From Hyperoodon ampullatus (Eukaryota > Chordata > Mammalia > Artiodactyla > Ziphiidae): 64,000 nucleotides of DNA. Shown here in pieces: positions 10,891-22,200 of this stretch; the stretch's first letter is position 1; each line of letters begins with the position of its first letter. Made by a program: the position numbers and the translations under genes. The notes beneath the pieces are model-generated. The model saw only the letters and a list, made by a program, of their open reading frames with translations, was not told the DNA's origin and made no database searches. The stretch lies in NCBI GenBank assembly GCA_949752795.1, contig OX457060.1, forward strand, positions 2,336,501 to 2,400,500, in the 5' to 3' direction.

Positions 10891-13066
10891 GTGAGGGGAG
10901 ATTTAGGGGGTCCAGTTTCGTGGAGATGAAATGGGCATTTGATGTTTCAACCGGGATTCCTAAGTGTCCCCTCTAGCAGACCTCCAGAGACAAGGAGGTC
11001 TTTTTGTTTTTCTTACACAAAGCAAACTCCTGACCTATGGATGGTCTTTTGGGATGCGAGTTGCTTGGGAATCTCTGGGTGAGGTCATCTCTGGGGTCTT
11101 TTCTGCTGGACTCAGTTTGGCCAGCCCAAGCCTCTCTAGCTTGGTCCTTAGTGGAGATGGAATAATGCTTTCCCTCGTTTTATGCTCAGAACATGTCACC
11201 TTCTAGCTTCTTCTTAGGGATAACCCTACCCTTTGAGTCTTTTTACTATGTAAACATCAAGTGGTCTTTCCAAATTCTCCCGTTTGGAGGTTGCCTTATA
11301 ATCTGTGAGCTGAGGACACCAGGGGAAGGTCTCCTGGCCATTGGGACAGTTTGGGATGTCACCAGGTGGAGGAACGTGAGCAACCATGCCATCAAAATCC
11401 GTGATTAATGGACATAATCTCCACCAGAGCATTAATTTTGGGCATAATCAAGGCCCGCTGAATTACTTCAGTGTCAGACCTTGACAGAGAAGTCAGCTTG
11501 GGATTAGCATTTTGATTTAAGGTTCAAGGGGTGGTATTTATCTTTATTTCTGTCACATACGACTGATTGACTGTCCCAGAAAATAAAAACAAATGCTACT
11601 TCCTCAGTCAAGTGAGCAGGGGGTAATTTAGAGGTGCTTTTTCACGGTTGGCTGGACACGTATGGAATGGGTTGGCCGACTCCTGTCTTGGCTTCCACAA
11701 GGTGTCTAGGCTTCAGGTTCTTGGTTCTGTCAGAGGCCAGGTGACTGGGCCTGAGAAGTTGTGCTAACATCTGTGCAGGTGTGTCGCTCCTGATCGTAGT
11801 GCCCTGGCAGAGCCCTTGCCTGAGCTCAGAGAAGCTGGCATGTGGTGCTGGGGACCCTGGAGAAACTAGGTCCATCCCCATGGGACTGGGTTCAGAACAC
11901 TGGAGACGCCTCCCCTTCCCCAGACCGGTCAGCACTGAATGGTGGTAGATTTCAGATTCCAGGCCCTGTGATTGCCGCTTGCAGCCCTGCAGAGGGGTTG
12001 CTCAGGAGAACACGTGAATGGGTGCGTGAACTTGACATTATTGATGCTGACAGTGCAGCCAGGCACTGGGCTGGTGTCTTTACCTTCATTGCCTTGAATC
12101 TTGACCACAACTCTTTATAGATGAGGACCTGGAGGCCCAGAGAGGCGAGGCAGCATGCCCAAGGTGAGTAGAAATGGCAGGAGCTGAGTCCAGCCCTGGG
12201 CAGTCTGGCTCCAAAGCCTGGGTTCTCCCTGTCCCTGCACCTGATTCATTTAGCCAGGTGGGGCAGACCACGGGGCCAGAGGTGACGGGTCCCTGAGCCT
12301 TGAGCGTGGCTCTGTAAAGGGAAGGGCCCGACTGCGGAAGAAGGACAGCAAAGGGCGTCAGGGTTTCCCGACTCCCCAGGGCCCCACCCATTCTTAGCCC
12401 CACATCTTCATCCTTCTCCTAAGAGCCCTGAGGTTCCTGTCGCCTGTCCTGTGGGCTCTTTGGCCGCAAGTTGGAGGCTGTTGCCTGGCAGCTGTTTTGG
12501 TCCAAACTCAGAAGTGATCGGCGCTCCGCCAAGAGTCAGCAAGCTCCTTTGCAAATAGGGTTTAGTGAAAGGTTGGGTCAAAGTCAGCAGTTTGGAGCTT
12601 CTGTGGACGTTTCATCTGAAGGCAGAAGCTGATGCAGAGGCTGTCCGGAGATGGGGAGGGTGCGTCCCCCCTCAGGGAGAGTGGTCCATGAGGCACCTGC
12701 CCTGCACAGCTCTCCCAGTCCTTCTGGCCACACCGAGCACCCCCTAAAGCACAGACTCCCTTCGTTCTCAGGGTTATCTGACAGCAATGGTCAATGCAAA
12801 GTATGATTTCAATACCTATTAGACTCACTTTTTTCAATTAAGAAGTAAATTTTAATAATGGATTTTAGCTCCTTATTTCTCATAAATCAGATGCAGTTTT
12901 TTAAAAAGGTGCATTTAAAGAATTACTTCATTTGTCTATTTTTAATTTTGCATCTGAAAATATAGTAATCTTTCAGGAATTTCATCGAACACAAATCGAA
13001 GCAGATCTTTGTAAATTAAGAGGCAAACCATCTGCAATCTAACAGAGGTATGATATGTATTTGGTG

Positions 13067-13068
<2 letters not shown>
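10891..13068. other. Unique sequence with candidate conserved block
   Basis: No gene recognised. Bases about 11400-11640 are AT-rich with several TAAT/ATTA motifs (gattaatgg, gcattaatttt, gaattacttc) unlike the repeats around them, so this is a candidate conserved non-coding block. Bases about 12040-12200 carry an old interspersed repeat ('tagatgaggacctggaggcccagagaggcgagg'). The frames in 11642-12837 overlap on both strands and look spurious. Confidence 0.4.
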
Positions 13069-13105
<37 letters not shown>

Positions 13106-13296
13106 CGGTACGCGGGCCTCTCACTGTTGTGGCCTCTCCCGTTGTGGAGCACAGGCTCCGGACACGCAGGCTCAGCGGCCATGGCTCACGGGCCCAGCCG
13201 CTCCGCGGCATGTGGGATCTTCCCGGACTGGGGCACGAACCCGTGTCCCCTGCATCGGCAGGCGGACTCTCAACCACTGCGCCACCAGGGAAGCCC
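13069..13296 (-). mobile_element. CHR-type SINE with long homopolymer tail
   Basis: Reverse SINE. A T-run of about 35 bases at 13069-13103 is the complement of the A-tail, followed by the body and the head ending in 'ccaccagggaagccc'. The long unbroken tail suggests either recent insertion or tail-length slippage. A target duplication cannot be defined because both flanks are T-rich (gaattttttt at left, gcattttttt at right). Confidence 0.95.
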
Positions 13297-15248
13297 TGCA
13301 TTTTTTTAAAATTATACTTTATTAGGCAAATAAAGTACAACTGAAATAACAGGCAGTGAAACTATTTTCTTTGATTAAAACTGTGTATTTATATATTATG
13401 AATATTTATTTACATTCCACAAAAGCACATTTTAACAAAAACATGTACCATGCATTGTTAGTATTTTGGTTATAAATATGAAACATGGATTTAAAAAAAA
13501 CTGTAAATATGAATCAGCCTAAGTTTAATCAAGATAAGAAAGTTAATGTCTTCATTATGCAGCCACTTACCTTCTTCTTCCTGTTAATTCATTGACCGGA
13601 AAAGAAACAGGAGCTCGCCTGCTTTTCCAATTCCCAAGTGACTAATCTCAAATAGATTTGTCTAAAGAAAGAAGACATTGTTTCTTCATCTGTAAAAGAG
13701 GGTATGGTTATTAAAAGCTTGGTTTAACATTTTAATATTCTGCTGAATGCAGGTAAACAACTTTATTTGAAATTACTCATCCGCAAATCTCTCTCTTAAT
13801 GTGTCCACCCTTAGCTCCATCTCATAAAGCTGATATTGAAAAAGGATGGTAGCTAGTTGTCCATGTGGCTGGATGCCAATGTGTCCCTGCAAAGAAAGAG
13901 TGACCCCAACCCACCTATGGGAATACTAGCAACCAGTGTGTCAGGGGCACATCGGGATTTATTTGTAAAATGTTTCTTTAAAAGATTAAAATAATCTATT
14001 CTCTCAAACACCCCATAACTAAAAGGTATGTTATCTATTCCACGATAATGTCTTTGAGCTTTAGCATATCTTTTTGGCTATGGAAAGCAAATGATTGGGG
14101 TTAATTTTTTTCAAAAATAGATGTTTTAAAAATCTGATTTACTTCTAAAGGATCTCTGATGGTCATCCTTCTTGGTTCACATGGATGCAGATGTTGTTGA
14201 TATAAACTCAAGGATGAACACCAAATGGTTCCCATGGCCTCAGGCTGCTTTGCAAAATGACTCCTGCTGTCCTGGGGCATGACAGGGGAGAGGGCAACCC
14301 GTCCTCTCGAGCAGACCTTGCCAGAGCTGGGAAGAGGTGGGGCTGGTGGGATGTGATGCCCGCAGGGCTGGACCCTCATGGGGAACAGAGAGGGTATTTT
14401 GGCCTGGGGTTTCTTTAGGTCTTGCTAGCTTGAATCTATAAAAGCAAGGCTTTATCAAAGGAACAAAGTACCAAAGAAAGCTCTCCTCTGGCCCCCAAAG
14501 ATTGAGAATTAGCCAATATGACTTAAGTATTTAGGGGTATTTGGTGGAAGTTTTAAGAGTTTCCATACAAGAAAAATTTAGAAAATGGGGAACATGAGAG
14601 TAGCTCATTCATGCAATGGGGAGCACAGACTAGGGGCTTTGATTGACTGGGATTTCCCTTCAGGCTTTAGGGAATCATGGGTCCTGGGCCGTGCTTCTAC
14701 TCTGCTCTTCCTCCCAGCATCCTCATGCCCGATGCTCAGGTTTCTTATACCTGGGCAATGCAGCTGGCCTCCTGACATTCTGGTCTGAGCTCTGCCTTCA
14801 GGTGGTGGGGGAATTGTGATCACCATGTAGGCCCAGGCTGGGAACAGGGAGATGCTGCACAAAAAGGTGGAAGATTCATGGGGACTGAGGTCCGGGGAGC
14901 CATAGGAGATCATTTACGCCCTCATTTCCAGAGTCTTGAGAGTGTTAGAAGCAGAGCCAAAAGGAAACTGGGCCTTCCTTCCTGCCCCAGCCTTTTTGCC
15001 CTCTCACAGTTCTCCTGGGCTTCTTTCAGCTCCTGGGGACGCCTCCTGGATGCCTTCTCCTCAGAGTCTCCTAGAAGTTTATGCTGAAATGTCGTTGCCC
15101 TGTTGGTCAATCAGTTCTTCCTAGTGTCTGTCATGTGTGTTGCTCAAAGTTAAAACCTTATCCTCTCATGCTGTACTTGAAATCATGAGAGAATAATTGC
15201 TTGGCGCTCTCCTCTAAAAGAAAATTCTTCACTTAATAGAATCTTCTA
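13297..15248. other. Unique, AT-rich then mixed sequence
   Basis: 13300-14160 is AT-rich with no repeat recognised. 14160-15240 is mixed. No coding gene supported: the frames at 14101-14458 and 14585-15124 occur on both strands over the same bases and have no domain features. Confidence 0.45.
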
Positions 15249-16348
15249 GGGGGTTGGCGGCGTGAACACAGCCTGAAGGGGTTAGTGCACCACGGCTGGC
15301 CGGGAGGGAGTCCGGGGAAAAGTCTGGAGCTGCCGAAGAGGCAAGAGGCTTTTCCTTCCCTCTTCGTTTCCTGATATTTGCGTGAGGAGAGGGGATTCGG
15401 AGCGCCGCTTAAAGGAGGCTCCAGAGACGGGCGCGAGGCGCGGCTGAAAGCGCGGACCCCAGAGACGGGCGTGGGACGCTGGGGCTGCTGCCACCGCCAC
15501 CAAGAAGCCTGTGTGCGAGCGCAGGTCACTCTCCACACCTCCCCTCCCGGGAGCCTGTGCTGCCCGCCACTGCCACGGTCCCGGGCTCCACAGACAACAT
15601 CCCCGGGAGAACGCACGGGCGCGCCTCGTGCTGACGCAACGTCGCGCCGGCCTCCGCCGACGCACGCTCGCCCCGCCTCTGTGCCCCTCCCTCCCCCGCG
15701 GCCTGAGGGAGCCAGAGCCCCCGCATCAGCGGCTCCTTTAACCCCGTCCTGTCTGAGCGAAGAACAGACGCCTGATGGCGACCTACACACAGAGGCGGGG
15801 CCGAATCCAAAGCTGAGCCCCGGGAGCTGTGCGAACAAAGAAGAGAGAGGGGAATCTCTCCCAGCAGCCTCAGGAGCAGCGGATTAAAGCTCCACAATCA
15901 ACTTGATGTACCCCGCACCTGTGGAATACCTGAATAGACAACGAATCATCCCAAATTGAGGAGGTGGACTTTGAGAGCAAGATTTATTATTTTTTCCCCT
16001 TTTCCTCTTTTTGTGAGTGTGTATGTGTATGCTTCTGTGTGAGATTTGTCTGTATAGCTTTGCTTTCACCATTTGTCCTAGGGTTCTATCCGTCCATTGT
16101 TTTTTTTTTTTTTACTTAAGAATTTTTTTTCTTAATTATTTTTTATTTTAATAACTTTCTTTTCTTTTCTTTTATCCTCTTTCTTTCTTTCTGCTTTTTC
16201 TCCCTTTTATTCTGAGCCGTGCAGATGAAAGGCTCTTGGTGGTGCAGCCAGGAGTCAGTGCTGTGCCTCTGAGGTGGGAGAGCCAATTTCAGGACACTGG
16301 TCCACAAGAGACCTCCCAGCTCCATGGAATATCAAATGGCGAAAATCT
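15249..16348 (+). mobile_element. L1 5' UTR fragment (CpG-rich promoter block plus leader)
   Basis: This matches the cetartiodactyl L1 5' UTR as I know it: it starts at about 'gggttggcggcgtgaacac' and runs through a CpG-rich segment (about 15300-15800, far above local CpG density). It continues through 'ggattaaagctccacaatcaacttgatg' (about 15880-15908) and a T/CTTT-rich stretch (16080-16210). The segment 16217-16348 is duplicated, at about 77% identity by my hand count, at 16569-16700 in the next L1. The fragment is cut at both ends: it lacks the leader seen at 16401-16568 and has no ORFs. It may be the remnant of a separate L1, or part of a rearranged promoter. Confidence 0.8.
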
Positions 16349-16400
16349 TTCTTTCTTTCTTTCAAATATAATCAATTCCAAGTAGATTAAAAATAAATAT

Positions 16401-17067
16401 GAGAGAGACCTTCAAGATGGCAGAGGAGTAAGTCGTGGAGATCAACTTCCTCCCCACAAATACATCAGAAATACATCTAAATGTGGAACAACTCCTACAG
16501 AACACCTACAGAACGCTGGCAGAAGACCTCAGACCTCCCAAAAGGCAAGAAACTCCCCCCGTACCTGGCTGTGTGGCTGACAGGGTCTTGGTGCTCCGGT
16601 CAGGTGTCAGACCTATGGCTCTGATGTGGGAGAGCCGAGTTCAGGACATTGGTCCACCAGAAACCTCCTGGCTCCACATAATATCAAACAGCAAAAACTC
16701 TCCCAGAGATCTCCATCTCAACACCAACACCCAGCTTCACTCAACGACCAGCCAGCTACAGTGCTGGACAACCATATGCCAAACAACTAGAATGACAGGA
16801 ACACAACCCCACCCATTAGCAGAGAGGCTGCCTAATCTCATAATAAGTCCACAGACATCCCAAAACACACCACCAGTTGTGGACCTGCCCACCAGAAAGA
16901 CAAGATCCAGCCTCATCCACCAGAACACAGGCACTAGTCCCCTCCACCAGGAAGCCTACACAACCCACTGAACCAACTTTAGCCACTGGGGACAGACACC
17001 AAAAACAATGGGAACTACGAACCTGCAGCCTGCAAAAAGGAGACCCCAAACACAGTAAGTAAACAAA
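16401..17067 (+). promoter_or_regulatory. L1 5' UTR, apparently missing its internal block
   Basis: The leader 16401-16568 joins directly to the segment starting at 16569. In the neighbouring 5' UTR copy the equivalent segment starts at 16217, right after a CT-rich tract ending in AG (16170-16216). From memory of full-length cetacean L1s, a long CpG-rich block with an 'ctgg/gtaggg' donor-like start normally lies between these two parts. The join therefore looks like a spliced L1 leader. The forward frame at 16435-16971 in this region is not an L1 protein. Confidence 0.6.
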
Positions 17068-17956
17068 ATGAGAAGACAGAAAAACACACAGCAGATGAAG
17101 GAGCAAGATTAAAAACCCACCAGACCTAACAAATGAAGAAGGCAGTCTACCTGAAAAAGAATTCAGAATAATGATAGTAAAGATGATCCAAAATCTTGGA
17201 AATAGAATAGAGAAAATGCAAGACACATTTAACAAGGACCTAGAAGAACTAAAGAGGAAACAAGCAATGATGAACAACACAATAAATCAAATTAAAAATA
17301 CACTAGACGGGATCAATAGCAGGATAACTGAGGAAGAAGAACGGATAAGTGACCTGGAAGATAAAATAGTGGAAATAACTACTGAAGAGCAGAATAAAGA
17401 AAAAAGAATGAAAAGAATTGAGGATAGTCTCAGAGACCTCTGGGACAACATTAAATGCACCAACATTCAAATTATAGGGGTTCCAGAAGAAGACGAGAAA
17501 AGGAAAGGGACTGAGAAAATATTTGAAGAGATTATAGATGAAAACTTCCCTAATATAGGAAAGGAAATAGTTAATCAAGTCCAGGAAGCACAGAGAGTCC
17601 CATAGAGGATAAATCCAAGGAGAAACACGCCAAGACACATATTAATCAAACTGTCAAAAATTAAATACAAAGAAAACATATTAAAAGCAGCAAGGGAAAA
17701 ACAACAAATAACACACAAGGGAATCCCCATAAGGTTAACAACTGATCTTTCAGCAGAAACTCTGCAAGCCAGAAGGGACTGGCAGGACATATTTAAAGTG
17801 ATGAAGGAGAAAAACCTGCAACCAAGATTACTCTACCCAGCAAGGATCTCATTCAGATTTGATGGAGAAATTAAAACCTTTACAGACAAGCAAAAGCTAA
17901 GAGAGTTCAGCACCACCAAACCAGCTTTACAACAAAATCTAAAGGAACTTCTCTAG
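17068..17956 (+). pseudogene. L1 ORF1 (RNA-binding protein), disrupted
   Basis: ORF1 protein of L1 is a trimeric coiled-coil nucleic-acid chaperone that coats L1 RNA in cytoplasmic particles. The start ATG at 17068 follows the usual 'agtaagtaaacaaa' context. The frame from this ATG hits TAA at codon 15, because a one-base gain near 17108-17110 shifts the reading frame. Downstream the protein is readable in another frame from about 17105, including a heptad-rich coiled coil (17171-17400; EELKRKQAMMNN..., EEEERISDLEDK) and the start of the RNA-binding part. It is stopped again by TAG at 17603-17605 in the position of a tyrosine codon. The C-terminal part (to the TAG at 17954-17956) is otherwise open. 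Two separate lesions make it non-functional. Confidence 0.92.
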
Positions 17957-18014
17957 GCAAGAAACACAAGAGAAGGAAAAGACCTACAATAACAAACCCC
18001 AAAAAATTAAGAAA

Positions 18015-21000
18015 ATGGGAATAGGTAAAACATATCAATAATTACCTTAAATGTAAATGGATTAAATGCCCCCACCAAAAGACACACACTGGCTGAATGG
18101 ATACAAAGACAAGACACATATATATGCTGTCTACAAGAGACCCACTTCAGACCTAGAGACATATACAGACTGAAAGTGAGGGGATGGAAAAAGATATTCT
18201 ATGCAAATGAAAACCAAAAGAAAGCTGGAATAGCAATTCTCATATCAGACAAAATAGACTTTAAAATAAAGACTACTACAAGAGACAAAGAAGGACACTA
18301 CATAATGATCAAGGGATCGATCCAAGAAGAAGATATAACAATTGTAAATGTTTATGCACCCAACATAGGAGCCCGTCAATACATAAGGCAAATACTAACA
18401 GCCATAAAAGGGGAAATCGACAGTAACACATTCATAGTACGGGACTTTAACACCCCACTTTCACCAATGGACAGACCATCCAAAATGAAAATAAATAAGG
18501 AAACACAAGCTTTAAATGATACATTAAACAAGAGGGACTTAATTGATATTTATAGGACATTCCATCCAAAAACAACAGAATACACACTTTCTCAAGTACT
18601 ATGGAACGTTCTCCAGGATAGATCATATTTGGGTCACAAATCAAGCATTGGTAAATTAAAAAAAAAATTGAAATCGTATCAAGTATCTTTTCCAACACAA
18701 CACTATAAGACTAGATATCAGTTACAGGAAAAGATATGTAAAAAATACAAACACATGCAGGCTAAACAATACACTACTTAATAACTAAGTGATCACTGAA
18801 GAAATCAAAAAGGAAATCAAAAGATACCTAGAAACAAATGACAATGGAGACACGACAACCCAAAACCTATGGGATACAGCAAAAGCAGTTCTAAGAGGGA
18901 AGTTTATAGCAATACAATCCTACCTTAAGAAACAGGAAACATCTCGAATAAACAACCTAACCTTGCACCTAAAGCAATTAGAGAAAGAAGAACAAAAAAA
19001 ACTCAAGTTAGCAGAAGCAATGAAATCATAAAGATCAGATCAGAAATAAATGAAAAAGAAGTGAAGGAAATGATAGCAATGATCAATAAAACTGAAAGCT
19101 GTTTCTTTGAGAAGATAAACAAAATTGATAAACTATTAGCCAGACTCATCAAGCAAAAAAAGAAGACTCAAATCAATAGAATTAGAAATGAAAAAGGAGA
19201 AGTAACAACTGACACTGCAGAAATGAAAAATATCATGAGAGGTTACTACAAGCAACCGTATGCCAATAAAATGGACGACCTAGAAGAAATGGACAAATTC
19301 TTAGAAATGCACAGCCTGCCAAGACTGAATCAGGAAGAAATAGAACATATGAACAGACCAATCACAAGCACTGAAATTGAAACTGTAATTAAAAATCTTC
19401 CAACAAACAAAAGCCCAGGACCAGATGGCTTCACAGGCGAATTCTATCAAACATTTAGAGAAGAGCTAACACCTATCCTTCTCAAACTCTTACAAAATAT
19501 AGCAGAGGGTGGAAGACTCCCAAACTCATTCTACGAGGCCACCATCACCCTGATACCAAAGCCAGACAAGGATGCCACAAAGAAAGAAAACTACAGGCCA
19601 ATATCACTGATGAACATAGATGCAAAAATCCTCAACAAAATACTAGCAAACAGAATCCAACAGCACATTAAAAGGATCATACACCATGGTCAAGTGGAGT
19701 TTATTCCAGGAATGCAAGGATTCTTCAATATATGCAAATCAATCAATGTCATACACCATATTAACAAGTTGAAGGAGAAAAACCATATGGTCATCTCAAT
19801 AGATGCAGAGAAAGCTTTCGCCAAAATTCAACACCCATTTATGATAAAATCCCTCCTGAAAGTAGGCATAGAGGGAAGTTTCCGCAACATAATAAAGGCC
19901 ATATATAACAAATCCACAGCCAACATCATCCTCAATGGTGAAAAACTGAAAACATTTCCACTAAGATCAAGAACAAGACAAGGTTGCCCACTCTCACCAC
20001 TCTTATTCAACATAGTTTTGGAAGATTTAGCCACAGCAATCATAAAAGAAAAGGAAATAAAAGGAATCCAAATGGGAAAAGAAGAAGTAAAGCTGTCACT
20101 GTTTGCAGATGACATGATACTATACATAGAGAATCCTAAAGATGCCACCAGAAAACTACTAGAGCTAATCAACGAATTTGGTAATGTAGCAGGATACAAA
20201 ATTAATGCACAGAAATCTCTGGCATTCCTATGCACTAATGATGAAAAATCTGAAAGTGAAATCAAGAAAACACTCCCATTTACCAATGAAACAAGAAGAA
20301 TAATATATCTAGGAATAAACCTACCTAAGGTGACAAAAGACCTGTATGCAGAAAATTATAAGACACTGATGAAAGAAATTAAAGATGATACAAATAGATG
20401 GAGAGATATACCATGTTCTTGGGTTGGAAGAATCAACATTGTGAAAATGACTCTACTATTCAAAGCAATCTACAGATTCAATGCAATCCCTATCAACTAC
20501 CACTGGCATTTTTCACAGAACTAGAACAAAAAATTTCACAACTTGTATGGAAACAGAAAAGACCCCGAATAGCCAAAGCAATCTTGAGAACAAAAAAAGG
20601 GGCTGGAGGAATCAGGCTTCCTGACTTCAGACTATTCTACAAAGCTACAGTAATCAAGACAGTATGGTACTGGCACAAAAACAGAAATATAGATCAATGG
20701 AACAGGATAGAAAGCCCAGAGATAAACCCACGCACATATGGTAACCTTATCTTTGATAAAGGAGGCAGGAATGTACAGTGGAGAAAGGACAGCCTCTTCA
20801 ATAAGTGGTGCTGGGAAAACTGGACATGTACATGTAAAAGTATGAGATTAGAACATTCCCTAACACCGTACTCAAAAATAAGCTCAAAATGGATTAAAGA
20901 CCTAAATGTAAGGCCAGATGCTATCAAACTCTTAGAGGAAAACATAGGCAGAACACTCTATGACATAAATCACAGCAAGATCCTTTTTGACCCACCTCCT

Positions 21001-21822
21001 AGAGAAAGGGAAATAAAAACAAAAATAAGTAAATGGGACCTAATGAAACTTCAAAGCTTTTGCACAGCAAAGGAAACCATAAACAAGACCAAAAGACAAC
21101 CCTCAGAATGGGAGAAAATATTTGCAAATGGAGCAACTGACAAAGGACTAATCTCCAAAATTTACAAGCCGCTCATGCAGCTCAATAACAAAAAAAACAA
21201 CCCAATGCAAAAATGGGCAGAAGACCTAAATAGACATTTCTCCAAAGAAGATATACAGAGTGCCAACAAACACATGAAAGAATGCTCAACATCATTAATC
21301 ATTAGAGAAATGCAAATCAAAACTACAATGAGTTATCATCTCACACTGGTCAGAATGGCCATCATTAAAAAATCTAGAAACAATAAATGCTGGAGAGGGT
21401 GTGGAGAAAAGGGAACACTCTTGCACTGCTGGTAGGAATGTGAATTGGTACAGCCACTATGGAGAACAGTATGGAGGTTCCTTAAAAAATTACAAATAGA
21501 ACTACCATATGACCCAGCAATCCCACTACTGGGCATATACCCTGAGAAAACCATAATTCAAAAAGAGACATGTACCAGAATGCTCATTGCAGCTCTATTC
21601 ACAATAGCCCAGAGATGGAAACAACCCAAGTGTCCATCATCAGATGAATGGATAAAGAAGATGTGGCACATATATACAATGGAATATTACTCAGCCATAA
21701 AAAGAAACGAAACTGAGCTATTTGTAATGAGGTGGATAGACCTAGAGTCTGTCATACAGAGTGAAGTAGGTCAGAAAGAGAAAGACAAATACCGTATGCT
21801 AACACATATATATGGAATTTAA
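18015..21822 (+). pseudogene. L1 ORF2 (endonuclease-reverse transcriptase), disrupted
   Basis: ORF2 protein nicks target DNA and reverse transcribes L1 and SINE RNA. The likely ATG is at 18015; a one-base loss before 18041 breaks the frame within the first ten codons. The AP-type endonuclease follows: QETHF near 18136 is kept, and the usual GDFNT reads RDFNT at about 18440. Three single-base losses at about 18585-18635 scramble the catalytic DH region. Frame changes recur up to about 19035. The longest open piece, 19061-20524 (487 residues), holds most of the reverse transcriptase, including FADD at 20102-20113 and the [12 protein letters not shown] segment. A one-base loss near 20497 shifts to the frame of 20398-21435. 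There a TAG at 21433-21435, at a tryptophan codon, cuts the C-terminal Cys/His motif between its histidine and last cysteine. The remainder runs to the TAA at 21820-21822. Confidence 0.94.
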
Positions 21823-22160
21823 GAAAAAAAAATGTCATGAAGAACTTAGGGGTAAAACAGGAATAGAGACACAGACCTACTCGGGGTGGGCTTGGGGATA
21901 TGGGGATGGGGGGCTGTGACGGGGCAGGGGAGAGGCATGGACGTGTATACACTGCCGGGCGTGGGGTGGATGGTTGGTGGGGGGTGGCCGCATGGCGCGG
22001 GGGGATTGGCTCAGTGCTTTGTGGCCGCCTGGAGGGGTGGGATGGGGAGGGTGGGAGGGAGGGAGTTGCAGGAGGGAGGGGATGTGGGAACAGATGTATA
22101 TGTATGACTGATTCACTTTGTTGTAAAGCAGAGACTAATAAAAAAAAAGAAAATAAAAAA
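21823..22160 (+). other. G-rich L1 3' UTR with G-quadruplex motifs
   Basis: Follows the ORF2 stop. G-runs at 21883-21886, 21888-21890, 21894-21897 and 21902-21905, with loops of 1-4 bases, meet the four-run G-quadruplex pattern. A second cluster at 22034-22063 has seven runs. The adjacent L1 at 22460-22830 has the second cluster but mostly A instead of G through the first. Many A/G differences are concentrated in about 21880-22060. The element ends in 'aataaaaaa' and an A-rich tail. G-rich polypurine tracts are a known property of mammalian L1 3' UTRs; the strength of this one stands out. Confidence 0.8.
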
Positions 22161-22200
22161 GTTATAGACCTGGATATATAGCAAATCAAAAAAAAAAAAA

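Larger units (their letters stand above)
16401..22170 (+). mobile_element. Nearly full-length dead L1 retrotransposon
   Basis: Order: leader and 5' UTR (16401-17067), ORF1 (17068-17956), a short spacer, ORF2 (18015-21822), G-rich 3' UTR and A-rich tail (about 22135-22165). The start is placed at the 'gagagagaccttcaagatggc' leader. It follows a TTAAAA site at 16387-16392, which would suit L1 endonuclease cleavage; a matching downstream duplication could not be fixed with confidence. Both ORFs carry frameshifts and stops, so the copy cannot move by itself. The 3' end stops at 'gactaataaaaaa', lacking the last ~40 bases seen in the next L1 (which ends near a normal AATAAA), so it may derive from an RNA polyadenylated early. 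Confidence 0.93.

Noticed and set aside
13105..13296. Repeated near-identical small proteins at several loci
   Set aside because: The shared peptide pattern is translation of the CHR SINE body in various frames, not a gene family.
15190..15250. Target duplication for the L1 using aaaagaaaat near 15212 and 22144
   Set aside because: The match is A-rich and short, does not abut the L1 start, and could be chance.
15300..15800. CpG island of a host promoter
   Set aside because: The CpG-rich block matches the L1 5' UTR and needs no host gene to explain it.
15378..15887. 169-residue forward and 201-residue reverse frames
   Set aside because: Both fall in the CpG-rich L1 5' UTR and arise from GC composition.
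16435..16971. 178-residue forward frame before ORF1
   Set aside because: Lies in the L1 5' UTR; the equivalent L1 region is non-coding and the frame does not match ORF1.
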